Counted from the first letter of the stretch, positions 1 to 9,072 are shown. The stretch is DNA of 64,000 bases from Frateuria terrea (GCF_900115705.1 NZ_FOXL01000004.1:62001-126000); one strand, 5' to 3'. The notes: generated from the sequence alone by a model not told the origin. Numbers and translations are program-made.

Positions 1-110
1 GGCATTGCTTGCAGCGACCCCGCGGGACGCTGTGGGCTGGAGGGCTAGCGTGTGTGCCATGCGGGGGAATCTCCGATGCGCCCACGCTGCCACTGCCCCC
101 GTGCCACCCC

Positions 111-124
111 TTGACGTGGGTCAA
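111..124. promoter_or_regulatory. FNR/Anr-like palindrome
   Basis: TTGACGTGGGTCAA fits the FNR/Anr-type pattern TTGAY-N4-RTCAA. It overlaps the stop codon of the flippase-like gene (121-123) and would sit upstream of a gene running leftwards out of the window. Bases 1-110 hold no convincing gene. Recognised by pattern only; binding is inferred. Confidence 0.4.
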
Positions 125-1152
125 GTCTGCCCGTGCGGGTCGCGCAAGGCATGGCGCGCGAGCCACAGCCCCGGCAGCATCGGCAGCCAGGTGGTGCAGC
201 CGCGCAACAGCAAGGTTCCCGCCAGCGCGCCTTCGATGGGCAGCCCTTGCGTCGAAAGTGCGGCAACGCAGGCCGCTTCGAAGGTACCCAGGCCCATCGG
301 GATCGGACTCACCGTCGCCACCATCATGGCCAGCAGGAAACTGGGATAGACCACGCCGTAGGAGACCTGCAGCCCAAGCGCGTGGAGCATGGTCCACAGT
401 GTCGCCGCATCCGCGGCAATGACGAGGAGGTTGAGCGCAGCCGTGGCGGCGAGCAGCCGCTTGCGATGCAGCAGGTGAGCGACCGGGGCTTCCGCGGCGG
501 CCTCCGCCAGCGAGGTTACGCCCGGCAGGCGCTCCATCCAGCGGGGTGCCCGGCGGCCGAACCGATGCAACACGAACAGGGCCAACGGTACCGACACGGC
601 CACCAAGACGAAAAGGCCGGTCACGGTTGCCATCCAGGGACGTGCCTCGTGGTGAAGCCACAACAGCCCCATGCCCGTCACTGCGGAAAGCAGGTAGGCA
701 CCGTAGAAGCCGATGAAGTTGGTCATCAGCGCCGCCATGCATGCCGGCCGCGGTACGCGCCGGCGGGCCAGTACGCCGACCAGGAAGGCCGTGCCGCCGA
801 TACCGCCCGTCGGCACGGACTGGTCCACGAACAGCTTGGCCACGGAAAGCCCGATGAGCGAGCTCCAGGGGCGCTGTGCACCGGCACGATCCAGCCCCAG
901 CCACCAGGCCGTGGCGACGCAGGCATAGGTGGTGATCTGCAGGAACACGGCCAGGGCAAGCCAGGCCGGTGCGAGCGAGCGGAGCAGGTCGAGGAAGCGT
1001 TCCACCTCGACGCGGCGCAGGACCACGCCGGCCAGTGCTGCCAGAGCCAGCACGCCCAGCAACCAGCCGGTCCATTGCAGCGTGGCCGCCGGTCGCTCGC
1101 CATTCGTCGGCGGCGAGGGCCATTGGCGTGATGCAGGCAGGTGATGGTCCAT
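121..1152 (-). CDS. Flippase-like multipass membrane protein (lysylphosphatidylglycerol synthase TM-region / UPF0104 family)
   Basis: Integral inner-membrane protein of 343 residues with about eight hydrophobic helices, resembling the transmembrane flippase domain of MprF-type lysylphosphatidylglycerol synthases (UPF0104). Family-typical features include a VPTGGIGGTAF-like segment in the first third and a GLGTFEAACVAAL-like segment near the C-terminus. There is no soluble aminoacyl-transferase domain, so it belongs to the stand-alone membrane subfamily, whose substrate is usually unknown. The start at 1152 (MDHHLPAS) is preferred over an upstream in-frame ATG at 1284 because the extra 44 residues are not hydrophobic and would run through the intergenic region. 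It is divergent from the P-type ATPase, with FNR/Anr-like sites between them. The substrate is not predictable from sequence. Confidence 0.75.
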   Translation of the reverse strand: MDHHLPASRQWPSPPTNGERPAATLQWTGWLLGVLALAALAGVVLRRVEVERFLDLLRSLAPAWLALAVFLQITTYACVATAWWLGLDRAGAQRPWSSLIGLSVAKLFVDQSVPTGGIGGTAFLVGVLARRRVPRPACMAALMTNFIGFYGAYLLSAVTGMGLLWLHHEARPWMATVTGLFVLVAVSVPLALFVLHRFGRRAPRWMERLPGVTSLAEAAAEAPVAHLLHRKRLLAATAALNLLVIAADAATLWTMLHALGLQVSYGVVYPSFLLAMMVATVSPIPMGLGTFEAACVAALSTQGLPIEGALAGTLLLRGCTTWLPMLPGLWLARHALRDPHGQT

Positions 1153-1210
1153 GGAACGACCGGCGCAGGCGGGCAGGCGCCCATGCCACCACGACCGTCG
1201 CCCCTGTAGC

Positions 1211-1260
1211 TTGAGTTGCATCAAAGCAGGGTGGCATCGGCCGGAATTGACCGTGGTCAA
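1211..1260. promoter_or_regulatory. Two FNR/Anr-like boxes upstream of the P-type ATPase
   Basis: TTGAGTTGCATCAA (1211-1224) and TTGACCGTGGTCAA (1247-1260) both match the TTGAN-N4-NTCAA FNR/Anr half-site arrangement. They lie 36 bp centre to centre in the 141-bp divergent region between the flippase-like gene and the MgtA-type ATPase. Inference: low-oxygen control of one or both genes. Confidence 0.5.
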
Positions 1261-1293
1261 CGGCGCTTCGGCGTGGCCGTGCATGGTGCCGGC

Positions 1294-3828
1294 ATGGATT
1301 CGCCAACCTCCCTTGCCGACGGTCCGCTGCCTACGTCGGGAGGGCGCGCCGAAGCCTCATGCGCCGGCTTGTCCGAGGCCGAGGCAGCCCGCCGCCGGGC
1401 GCGTTACGGCGCAAACGAACTCCGTCGTGGCGGGTCGGGCATCCTGGCCCTGGTGGCCGCCGCTTTGGCCAATCCGCTGGTGGCGATCCTGATCGCGGCG
1501 GCGGCGACCTCCGGCGTGTTGGGCGACGTGCTGGGCGCAATGATCATCGCGGTGATCGTGCTGCTGAGCCTCGTGCTCAACGCCACGCTCGGGTTCCGCT
1601 CGCAGCGCGCCGCCGAGCGTCTGCGCGAGGAGATCACGCCGATGGCGACGGTCTGCCGCGACGGTCGCTGGCAGGACCGGCCGCGGCGCGAGCTGGTGCC
1701 CGGTGACCTGATCCGGCTGTCGGCCGGCGATCGCATACCGGCCGACGCACGCCTGCTCGATGCTCGGGACTTCCATGTCCAGCAGGCGGCGCTGACCGGC
1801 GAATCCCTGCCGGTCGAGAAGGAACCTGCGTCCGCCGATGCCCGCACCGGGCCCGAGGCGAAGGGCAGGGTATTCCTCGGCTCGTCCGTGGTGGCCGGCA
1901 CGGCGGTGGCCGAGGTGGAGGCTACGGGCGCGGCGACGGCCTTCGGCGAGGTGGCCGCGCGCCTGGACGAGCGACCGCCGTTGACCGAGTTCGAGCGCGG
2001 CCTGAAGGATTTCGCCGGCCTGATCATGCGCACGGTGGTGATGCTCGTGCTGCTGGTGTTGCTGGTCGGCGTGGTGCTGCATCGCCCGCCGCTCGAGACC
2101 TTGCTGTTCGCGCTGGCGCTCGCGGTCGGCCTGACGCCGGAGTTCATGCCGATGATCACCACCGTCACGCTGGCCCGTGGCGCCGTGCGCATGGCACGCC
2201 GCCGGGTGATCGTGCGCCACCTTGCCGCGATCGAGGACTTCGGCAGCATGACGGTGCTGTTGAGCGACAAGACCGGCACACTTACCCGCGGCGATACCGC
2301 GGTCGACGGCACCTGGGATGCATCGGGGCGATCCTCGGCCAGGACCTCGCAGCTTGCGGTGCTCAACGCCGCGTTCGAGACAGGCACCCGCAGCCCGCTC
2401 GATGCGGCGATCCTGCGCGACTGTGCCGCGTCTTCGGAAGGCTGGAGCAAGCTGGACGAAATCCCGCTCGATTTCGAACGGCGCCGCATGAGCGTGGTCG
2501 TCCAGCGGGGCGGCGAGCGATGGCTGATCGCCAAGGGGGCGCCCGAGTCGGTCCTGCCGGCCTGCTCGCAATGCGAGTCGGGCGACGACATGGTCCCGTT
2601 CGACCCGCCGCGCCGGGCCGAGTGCCAGCGCACGTACGAAGCGATGGGGGAGCGCGGCCTGCGCGTGCTCGCGATCGCCTGGCGGCCGGTCGAGACGCAA
2701 GCACGTTATACCGCCTCGGACGAGGCGGGCATGGCGCTGGCCGGCTTTGTCTCGTTCGTCGATCCGCTCATGCCCGGCGTGGCGAAGGCCGTGCACGCAC
2801 TGGCCTCGGACGGCATTCCCTTGAAGGTGCTCACTGGGGACAACCCGCGTGTGGCGCGCTACACCTGCGAGCAGGCCGGCCTCGATCCGGGCCGGGTGGT
2901 GACGGGTGAGGAGCTGCGCGGCATGAGCGAGACCGCGCTGGGGTTGCTGGCGGCGCGCACGCAGGTCTTCGCGCTGGTCACGCCGGAGCAGAAGTACCGC
3001 ATCGTGATGGCGCTCAAGGCCCGCGGCGAGGTGGTCGGGTTCCTGGGCGACGGGGTCAACGACGCACCCTCGCTGCACGCGGCGGACGTCGGCATCTCGG
3101 TTGCCCATGCCGCGGATATCGCCCGGGACAGCGCCGACATACTGCTGCGAGAAGGCAACCTGGAAGTCCTCCACGCCGGAGTGCTCGAGGGACGACGCGC
3201 CTTCGCCAACGTCATGAAGTACCTGTTCATGGGCACCAGCTCCAACTTCGGCAACATGTTCAGCATGGTCGTGGGCGCGTTGGTGCTTCCGTTCCTGCCG
3301 ATGCTGCCGGCGCAGATACTGCTGAACAATTTCCTGTACGACCTCGCGCAGACCACGATCCCGTCGGACAACGTGGATGCGGCGCAACTGCGGGGCCCGC
3401 AGCGCTGGAGCGTGCCGCTGATCCGTCGCTTCATGGTCGGCATCGGGCCGGTCAGTTCTCTCTACGACCTGCTGACCTTCTACGTGCTGATTCATTGGCT
3501 GCACGCCACGGCCGAGACCTTCCACACCGGCTGGTTCATCGAATCGCTGGCCACGCAGACACTGGTGGTGTTCGTCATCCGCACGCACGGCAATCCCCTG
3601 CGCAGCCGCCCGGCCGTGCCGCTGGTGGCAAGCGTGGTGGCGGTGGTCGCGGTGGGCCTGGCGCTGCCGTGGACGCCGCTGGCCGGCGTGTTCGGTTTCG
3701 TGCCGCTGCCGCCGGCCTTCTTCGCGTTCCTGGTGATCGCGGCGTGCAGTTACCTGCTGCTCGTGCAGGTGCTCAAGCGGCGCTTCATGCAGGTGGCACG
3801 GCCTCGCCGTGTCAAGCCGCGTCCGTAG
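1294..3828 (+). CDS. mgtA: MgtA-type (P3B) P-type ATPase, probable Mg2+ importer
   Basis: Inner-membrane P-type ATPase of 844 residues that would move a cation, most likely Mg2+, at the cost of ATP. Visible motifs in order: TGES in the actuator domain near residue 167, a TM4 motif GLTPEFMPMI, the phosphorylation site DKTGTLT near residue 325, the GDGVND hinge near residue 585, and a DNVD segment in the C-terminal membrane region. The TM4 motif and the following LARGAV segment match the MgtA/P3B subgroup rather than Ca2+ or heavy-metal pumps. Start chosen at 1294 (MDSPTS); the in-frame ATG at 1216 would place the FNR-like box at 1247 inside the gene. No Mg-sensing leader such as that of enterobacterial mgtA is apparent; two FNR/Anr-like boxes lie upstream instead, suggesting oxygen-linked rather than Mg-linked control. 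Confidence 0.85.
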   Translation: MDSPTSLADGPLPTSGGRAEASCAGLSEAEAARRRARYGANELRRGGSGILALVAAALANPLVAILIAAAATSGVLGDVLGAMIIAVIVLLSLVLNATLGFRSQRAAERLREEITPMATVCRDGRWQDRPRRELVPGDLIRLSAGDRIPADARLLDARDFHVQQAALTGESLPVEKEPASADARTGPEAKGRVFLGSSVVAGTAVAEVEATGAATAFGEVAARLDERPPLTEFERGLKDFAGLIMRTVVMLVLLVLLVGVVLHRPPLETLLFALALAVGLTPEFMPMITTVTLARGAVRMARRRVIVRHLAAIEDFGSMTVLLSDKTGTLTRGDTAVDGTWDASGRSSARTSQLAVLNAAFETGTRSPLDAAILRDCAASSEGWSKLDEIPLDFERRRMSVVVQRGGERWLIAKGAPESVLPACSQCESGDDMVPFDPPRRAECQRTYEAMGERGLRVLAIAWRPVETQARYTASDEAGMALAGFVSFVDPLMPGVAKAVHALASDGIPLKVLTGDNPRVARYTCEQAGLDPGRVVTGEELRGMSETALGLLAARTQVFALVTPEQKYRIVMALKARGEVVGFLGDGVNDAPSLHAADVGISVAHAADIARDSADILLREGNLEVLHAGVLEGRRAFANVMKYLFMGTSSNFGNMFSMVVGALVLPFLPMLPAQILLNNFLYDLAQTTIPSDNVDAAQLRGPQRWSVPLIRRFMVGIGPVSSLYDLLTFYVLIHWLHATAETFHTGWFIESLATQTLVVFVIRTHGNPLRSRPAVPLVASVVAVVAVGLALPWTPLAGVFGFVPLPPAFFAFLVIAACSYLLLVQVLKRRFMQVARPRRVKPRP

Positions 3829-3918
3829 CCAGCCTCGGGCCGGCCGGCTGCGGCGGTGCCCGTCTGCAACCTGCGGTTGAGCCCCTTCACGTCTCTGGGT
3901 CGCAGCTGCCTCGCGCGG

Positions 3919-3932
3919 TTGATGTACGTCAA
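3919..3932. promoter_or_regulatory. FNR/Anr-like palindrome upstream of tyrosinase
   Basis: TTGATGTACGTCAA is a near-perfect FNR/Anr-type site (TTGAT-N4-RTCAA), about 115 bp before the tyrosinase start codon, in the 218-bp gap after the P-type ATPase. Assignment by pattern only. Confidence 0.5.
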
Positions 3933-4046
3933 ACCCAGGCACTTCCATCGCTCTAGGTTCCCCATGCGCGCCTGATGCGCGCGGGCAATACCAAGGGCTA
4001 CGGGCGACAGCGTGCCGGTAGCCAAGCATTCGAAATGGAGGACGCG

Positions 4047-5435
4047 ATGATCACCCGGAGACAATTCCTGCAGGCTACGGCGGCCCTGGCGCTGGTACCC
4101 ATGCTTCCCCACGACACGATCGGTGCGACGAGCTTGCACACGCGGCCGTCGTGGCCGACTTTTCGCAAGAGCACCTCGTATCCGGCCTTCCTTCGGGCAG
4201 TGGGCGCGATGCGCGCCAACAAAAACTCGACCAGCCCCGCGAGCTGGGCTTACTGGACGAGCGTGCATGGAACCTTCTGCCCCCATCACAAACCCTACTT
4301 CCTCGCCTGGCATCGCGGCTTCCTGGCGCGTTTCGAGGCGCAGTTGCGCAAGGCCGCGGGAAGCAGTTCGCTGGTGCTGCCCTATTGGGACTACTACTAC
4401 GATCCCATCCTGCCCACCGAATTCCAGGATCCGAGCTCGCCGCTCTACCTGGCCGGTCGCACGGGCAAGGACGTCAGTGGCGCGCTGAGCATGACCCCAT
4501 TCGGAAACAGCCTGATCAATCTTCCCCGGGGTTATCCTTACGCCTTCGAGCCGGCCGTCGAGACCGCTCCGCACAACCCCGTGCACAATCTGATCGGCGG
4601 AGCCATGGACAACGTCGCCATATCCCCGCGCGACCCGATCTTCTGGTTGCACCACGCCAATATCGATCGCCTCTGGGATGCCTGGGTGCGCGCGGGCGCA
4701 GGCCGGCACATGCCGTCCAAGACCTCGAGCTACTGGTCGGGCTCGTTCAACTACGGCGCGGCCGTGAGCGGCGTGGCCCGGCTCACCACCTACGCGCCGA
4801 GCAACCTCGGCTATCGCTACGACAACTCGACCCTCCCCACCGGTGGGTACGGGTACGGCATGCAGGCGGCCGCATCGGCCCAACTTCCCGCCATACAGGA
4901 TGCCTTCGCCCAGCCGCTGCCGGCCCAGGGTCCATCGTTGGGCGGCGTGGGCGGTCTGGCCCTGGGCCCGCGATCGACGCGTATCCGGATTCCGCTGTCT
5001 GCCGACGGACGCGACCGCGTGCGCAGCCTGGTGACCCGGGCGCCGCAGGCGACTTCCGGCAGCGCGCTGCAGATCGTGCTCGATGGTGTGGACGTAACCG
5101 GAGCAGGGACGCGAGGCGGTTATTTCTACAAGCTGCTCCTCAATCTCCCGTCCGGGGGCTTGGCCCAGCCGGAACAGACCTACCTGGTCGGCACACTGGG
5201 GCCCTTTGAGGTCAGTGTCGCGCGCCACGCGAAGGCGATGGCGATGGGGGCCGGCGGCCACATGGCCATGCAGGGACCGGCAAGGATCACCCTCCCCGCG
5301 CTGGACGTCCTGAGCCGGATCTGGCCCGCGCCGCTGGATGCCTTGACGCTCAGCTTCGTGCGTGTCGATGCGGGCCGGCCCCAGGCTGCCGATGCGATGA
5401 CGATCGAGCGGCTGTGGTTCGAGGCGGCCGCCTGA
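4047..5435 (+). CDS. Tat-exported tyrosinase family copper protein (copy 1)
   Basis: Secreted type-3 copper protein of 462 residues, expected to oxidise phenols to quinones. The N-terminus carries a twin-arginine signal (ITRRQFLQ followed by an alanine/leucine-rich stretch). CuA ligands appear to be H74, H80 or H81, and H89 in the WHRGF context; CuB ligands H176, H180 and H203 in HNPVH...FWLHHANID. The rest of the chain is a longer beta-rich C-terminal domain, which could act as a lid or delivery domain as in many bacterial tyrosinases. The start at 4047 has a good GGAGGA Shine-Dalgarno six bases upstream; longer in-frame starts place residues before the Tat motif. It is preceded by an FNR/Anr-like box. 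A paralogue lies 52 kb away at 56201. Whether it makes melanin or acts on other phenolics cannot be decided. Confidence 0.88.
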   Translation: MITRRQFLQATAALALVPMLPHDTIGATSLHTRPSWPTFRKSTSYPAFLRAVGAMRANKNSTSPASWAYWTSVHGTFCPHHKPYFLAWHRGFLARFEAQLRKAAGSSSLVLPYWDYYYDPILPTEFQDPSSPLYLAGRTGKDVSGALSMTPFGNSLINLPRGYPYAFEPAVETAPHNPVHNLIGGAMDNVAISPRDPIFWLHHANIDRLWDAWVRAGAGRHMPSKTSSYWSGSFNYGAAVSGVARLTTYAPSNLGYRYDNSTLPTGGYGYGMQAAASAQLPAIQDAFAQPLPAQGPSLGGVGGLALGPRSTRIRIPLSADGRDRVRSLVTRAPQATSGSALQIVLDGVDVTGAGTRGGYFYKLLLNLPSGGLAQPEQTYLVGTLGPFEVSVARHAKAMAMGAGGHMAMQGPARITLPALDVLSRIWPAPLDALTLSFVRVDAGRPQAADAMTIERLWFEAAA

Positions 5436-5481
5436 CATGACCGCGGACGGCGACGCCGTCGTGACCGACGATGCGCGTGGT

Positions 5482-5502
5482 CTCCCTGCATCCCGCAGGG
5501 AG
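5482..5502. other. Hairpin downstream of tyrosinase
   Basis: CTCCCTGC and GCAGGGAG form an 8-bp perfect stem with a 5-base loop in the 193-bp gap between the tyrosinase and the next small gene. No T-tract follows, so intrinsic termination is not assured; it may be an mRNA 3' end structure. Confidence 0.35.
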
Positions 5503-5628
5503 GCCACGGCCTCCACGCCGACCAGGCGCCGGGCATTCCCGACAGACCGCACCGATCGCAAGTGCGACCGCCACCTGTCACAAATACGGCGTAGCATGGG
5601 TCCCCCGCGGGCCGCTGGGAGCACCACC

Positions 5629-5835
5629 ATGGCCACTGAGGAACAGATCCAGAAGAGGATGGCGCTGGCCTATCGCTTGCTGGCGCTGGAGATCGAGCAT
5701 CGCGACCGCGTGCGGTCCGAGCAGCTGGACGACTCGGACGCCGAGCGGGCGGTGCGATTGCGACAGGCCTATATCGGGCGCATGCAGCGGATGCTGGCGC
5801 GCCGCCATCCGGCCATCGAACTGCGGGCAGGCTGA
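5629..5835 (+). CDS. Small charged hypothetical protein (68 aa)
   Basis: A 68-residue, highly charged, helix-prone protein (MATEEQIQKRMALAYRLLAL...). It has no signal peptide or membrane segment. The ATG at 5629 is preceded by GGAG eight bases upstream; the longer reading frame from 5437 runs through the hairpin region and looks non-coding. Alternating Glu/Arg residues suggest an amphipathic helix or coiled coil. No family recognised. Confidence 0.5.
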   Translation: MATEEQIQKRMALAYRLLALEIEHRDRVRSEQLDDSDAERAVRLRQAYIGRMQRMLARRHPAIELRAG

Positions 5836-5858
5836 TCGGCGCGCGGGCCGGGGGGAGG

Positions 5859-6326
5859 CTATCTCACCCGCGTGATGTTGCCGTTGGCATCCACCTGCAC
5901 GATGTCGCCCTCGCGGATGCCGGTGGCGTCGTTGACCTGCACGGACGTGATCGTGCCGTTGCCCATCTTCAGGTGGACGAGCCAGGCGTCGTTGCCGTTG
6001 CCGCTGCGGTTGCCGATGGCGTGGCCGGCAAAGCCGCCGCCGACCGCGCCGCCGACGGTGGCGAGCTTGCGGCCCTTGCCCTTGCCGACCTGGTTGCCGA
6101 GCACGCCGCCGGCGATGGCGCCGATGACGGCCCCCGCGGTGCCGTGCCCGCTGCCCTGGGTGACCGTATGCTCGATGCTCTGCACGGTGCCGCACTGGTC
6201 GCAGCGCAGGTAGATGCCGTCGGAGCGGACCAGCACGCCGCCCTGCGGGTAGCTCGATTGCGCCTGGGCCATGGGTGCGGTGGCGAGCGCCAGGGCCGCT
6301 GCCAGGGGGACGAGGGTGGCTTTCAT
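5859..6326 (-). CDS. Glycine-zipper 2TM-type exported protein
   Basis: Exported protein of 155 residues: a cleavable signal (MKATLVPLAAALALATAPMAQAQ), then a CDQC pair, then a glycine-zipper segment (GAVIGAIAGGVLGNQVGKGKG and a second GGAVGGGFAGHAIGN stretch) typical of the glycine-zipper 2TM / Rickettsia 17-kDa antigen family. Members sit in or under the outer membrane. No lipobox cysteine follows the signal, so it is probably periplasmic or peripheral. Start at 6326 has an AGGAGGA Shine-Dalgarno and begins directly at the signal peptide; the longer frame from 6377 adds non-hydrophobic residues. Confidence 0.75.
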   Translation of the reverse strand: MKATLVPLAAALALATAPMAQAQSSYPQGGVLVRSDGIYLRCDQCGTVQSIEHTVTQGSGHGTAGAVIGAIAGGVLGNQVGKGKGRKLATVGGAVGGGFAGHAIGNRSGNGNDAWLVHLKMGNGTITSVQVNDATGIREGDIVQVDANGNITRVR

Positions 6327-6429
6327 GGCGACTCCTCCTGCCGGATGGGAAGGCGAATGTGGCCGATCGGGTTTCAATCGGGCGTCAAGGCGACGCCTGC
6401 CTGACCGGCCCCGGTTTTCGGAGCCATGG

Positions 6430-7623
6430 TCAATCGACGGAGGTTTCCAGCTGGACCGGATGGCGCCTGAGCAGCCAGGCCAGGATCGGCGGGGTGACCA
6501 TCGCGGTGAGCAGCGACATCGCCACGATGATCGCGTAGACGCGGTCGCTGAACACGCCGGCGGCCAGGCCCAGGCTCGCGACCACCACGCCGACCTCGCC
6601 GCGCGGCACCATGCCGAAGCCGACGATGGCCGCGCTGCGCCGGCCCAGCGCCAGCGAGCCCAGCCAGCCGCCGGCGAGCTTGGAAACGATGGCGATGGCG
6701 GTGACGACCGCCAGCATCAGCAAGGCCTGGCCGCCGGCGAGCTGCGCCAGGTCGATCTTGCTGCCGGTGATGACGAAGAAGAACGGCGTCAGCAGCGCCA
6801 GCAGCGGCTGCGTCTGCTGTTCAAGCGTGTGCTGCTGGCGGGTTTCGGAGGCGATCATGCCGGCCAGGAAGGCGCCGATGATCGCGGCCAGGCCGAGCAG
6901 GGTGGACAACCAGGCCAGGCCCAGGCAGATGGCCAGCACGATCGCCAGCGGCGAATGCGCGCTGTGCGGCTTCTCCAGCCAGGTCGAGTTCCAGCGCATC
7001 ACCCGCGCGCCGCCCAACCCGACCAGCGCGATGAAGCCGACCGCACTGCCCAGCACCACCAGCAGGTTCGCCAGGTCGAATCCCCCGCCGCCCTGGAGTG
7101 ACACCACCACGCCCAGCAGCAGCATGGCGAGAATGTCGTCGATCACCGCCGCGCCGAGGATCACCTTGCTCTCCACCCGCTGCAGTGCGCCCAGCTCCTG
7201 CAGCACGCGCGCGGTGATGCCCGCGGAGGTGGCGACGAAGGCGGCCGCGATGAACATCGACTTGCCCCAGGCGAAGCCGCTGCCGTGTGCCCATACGCTG
7301 CCCATGGCGAAGGGAATCAGCACGCCGAGGACGCCGACCAGAAAGGCCACCTTGCCGACCTTCTTCAGATCGTCCAGCCGGGTCTCCAGCCCGACCGAGA
7401 ACAGCAGCAGCACCACGCCGATCTCGGCCAGCACGTCCAGCGGCGTGCCAGGCAGGATCTGTTCCGGCCGGAGCCAGCCGAGCAGGGACGGGCCGATCGC
7501 GCAGCCGGCGGCGATCTCGCCGACCACGCCGGGGAGCCTGAGGCGCTGGGCGACCTCGGCGCCGACCTGCGCGGCGACGAAGACCAGGAACAGGCTCAGC
7601 AGGATGTCGTTCGCGTGATGCAT
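6430..7623 (-). CDS. Cation:proton antiporter, CPA2 (KefB/NhaS3-like) family
   Basis: Polytopic inner-membrane exchanger of 397 residues with about 12 hydrophobic helices and the Na+/H+ exchanger fold. It contains a GVVGEIAAGCAIGPSLLG start typical of CPA2 proteins, a central AAFVATSAGITARVL segment and an IDDILAMLLLG segment that likely holds the ion-binding aspartate pair. There is no C-terminal TrkA-N/RCK domain, so it is not a full KefB/KefC. It lies 66 bp downstream of nhaD on the same strand, suggesting an operon of two sodium/potassium antiporters for pH and salt homeostasis. Confidence 0.85.
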   Translation of the reverse strand: MHHANDILLSLFLVFVAAQVGAEVAQRLRLPGVVGEIAAGCAIGPSLLGWLRPEQILPGTPLDVLAEIGVVLLLFSVGLETRLDDLKKVGKVAFLVGVLGVLIPFAMGSVWAHGSGFAWGKSMFIAAAFVATSAGITARVLQELGALQRVESKVILGAAVIDDILAMLLLGVVVSLQGGGGFDLANLLVVLGSAVGFIALVGLGGARVMRWNSTWLEKPHSAHSPLAIVLAICLGLAWLSTLLGLAAIIGAFLAGMIASETRQQHTLEQQTQPLLALLTPFFFVITGSKIDLAQLAGGQALLMLAVVTAIAIVSKLAGGWLGSLALGRRSAAIVGFGMVPRGEVGVVVASLGLAAGVFSDRVYAIIVAMSLLTAMVTPPILAWLLRRHPVQLETSVD

Positions 7624-7689
7624 GGTTTCCTTCGGTTGTGCGCGAGCGGCCTCCGGTCTGCGCCAGCGCAGCGGGAGGCCCAGGATCCC

Positions 7690-9072
7690 TCAGTTGCCGT
7701 TGAGGGCCAGGTGCAGGGCGATGCTCGCCAGGTAGCCCAGCGCGATCGCCCAGCTCCAGCGCAGGTGCCGCATGAAGGTATAGCGCCCGCCGGAGGCACC
7801 CATCAGCGCCACGCCGGCGGCCGAGCCAACCGAAAGCAGGCTGCCGCCGACGCCGGCCGTGAGCGTGACCAGCAGCCATTGCGACGGGTCCATCGGCGGA
7901 TTCATCTGCAGCACCGCGTACATGATCGGGATGTTGTCGATCACCGCCGAAAGCACGCCCATGGCGGTGTTGGCGATCGTCGGGCCGAGCGCACCGTAGA
8001 ACGTATGCGAGGCAAGCTCCAGGTAACCCAGCGCGGCCAGCCCGCCGACGCAGCCGAACACGCCATAGAAGAACAGCAGCGTGTCCCACTCCGCGTTGGC
8101 GATGATGCGGAAGATCGAATACGGCTCCTGTTCGACACCCTGCGCCAGCGCATAGCGGCGCTGGCTGCGGTCGATGCGCGTGGCCAGCAGGTTGAGCAAT
8201 GCCAGGCCGGTGAGCATGCCGTACGCGGCCGGCATGCCCAGCCATTGCTTGCCGACCACGGTGATCGCGATGGTCAGCGCGAAGGTCAGGCAGATGCCGA
8301 TGCCGCCGGGCCTGACGCGCACCTTGCCGGGAATCGATTCGGGCGCTCCCTTCGGCAGCGCGAAATGCATCGCGACGGCCGGCACCAGCCAGTTCGCCAG
8401 TGCCGGCATGAACAGGCGGAAGAAGTCGAAGAACCCGGCCTTGTGTGCCTGCCACACCATCAGCGTGGTGATGTCGCCGAACGCGCTCCACGCACCGCCG
8501 GCATTGGCCGCCACCACCAGGTTGATCAGTGCCAGCGTGGCGAAGCGAGGCTGCCCGCCGCCCACCGCCATCACCACCGCCGACATCACCAGCGCCGTGG
8601 TGAGGTTGTCCAGCACCGGCGAGATGCAGAAGGCAAGGGTGCCGGTGATCCAGAACAGCGCCCGGTAGCCCAGCCGGCGCTGCGTGAGCTGCGCACGCAA
8701 CGCTTCGAAGACGTTGCGTTCGGCCATCGCGGTGACGTACGTCATCGCCACGACCAGGAAGAAAAAGATCTCCGAGTATTCGAGGAACATTGCCTGGAAC
8801 GCATCGCTCGCGGCGGCGGATCCGCCGCTGCCGCCGCGGGTCTGCCACGCGATCAGGCCCCAGATCAGCGCGGCGGCAAGCATCACCGGCTTGGACTTGG
8901 CGATCCGGATGCGTTCCTCCAGCACCACCGCGACGTAGGCGAGCACGAACAGGGCCAGTGCCAGGGTGCCGACCGGGTGGCCGGTCAGACGGAAGTTCGT
9001 GCCGGCCTCGGCTGCAGCGGCCGAGGCCGGAAAGCCGCACGCCAGGGCGGCAAGTAGGAGGAACGAACGCAT
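7690..9072 (-). CDS. nhaD: Sodium:proton antiporter NhaD
   Basis: Na+/H+ antiporter of the NhaD/IT superfamily, 460 residues with many hydrophobic helices. An N-terminal signal-like segment ends near ASAAAAEA, followed by the LTGHPVGTLAL and VVLEERIRIAKSKPVML segments typical of NhaD. Further family-like stretches are SPVLDNLTTALVMSAV and SAVIDNIPIMYAV, the paired helix-turn motifs that bind the cation. It is the first gene of a two-antiporter unit with the CPA2 exchanger. Confidence 0.88.
   Translation of the reverse strand: MRSFLLLAALACGFPASAAAAEAGTNFRLTGHPVGTLALALFVLAYVAVVLEERIRIAKSKPVMLAAALIWGLIAWQTRGGSGGSAAASDAFQAMFLEYSEIFFFLVVAMTYVTAMAERNVFEALRAQLTQRRLGYRALFWITGTLAFCISPVLDNLTTALVMSAVVMAVGGGQPRFATLALINLVVAANAGGAWSAFGDITTLMVWQAHKAGFFDFFRLFMPALANWLVPAVAMHFALPKGAPESIPGKVRVRPGGIGICLTFALTIAITVVGKQWLGMPAAYGMLTGLALLNLLATRIDRSQRRYALAQGVEQEPYSIFRIIANAEWDTLLFFYGVFGCVGGLAALGYLELASHTFYGALGPTIANTAMGVLSAVIDNIPIMYAVLQMNPPMDPSQWLLVTLTAGVGGSLLSVGSAAGVALMGASGGRYTFMRHLRWSWAIALGYLASIALHLALNGN

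Noticed and set aside
1153-1293. Mg2+ riboswitch (M-box or mgtA leader) before the P-type ATPase
   Set aside because: The gap is only 141 bp, with no proline-rich leader ORF or M-box-like fold visible; FNR-like boxes explain it better.
1357-4029. 890-codon open frame on the minus strand opposite the P-type ATPase
   Set aside because: It is the His/Arg/Gln-rich mirror of a GC-rich gene; no domains, no ribosome site. Similar long antisense frames at 3750-5636, 8985-10604, 13902-16565 and 21361-23520 are rejected for the same reason.
5437-5628. Longer start for the 68-aa protein
   Set aside because: The upstream part reads through a hairpin and has no conserved look; the ATG at 5629 has a ribosome site.
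7285-9057. 590-codon plus-strand frame opposite nhaD
   Set aside because: Low-complexity Arg/Gln/His composition and position entirely over a well-supported gene.
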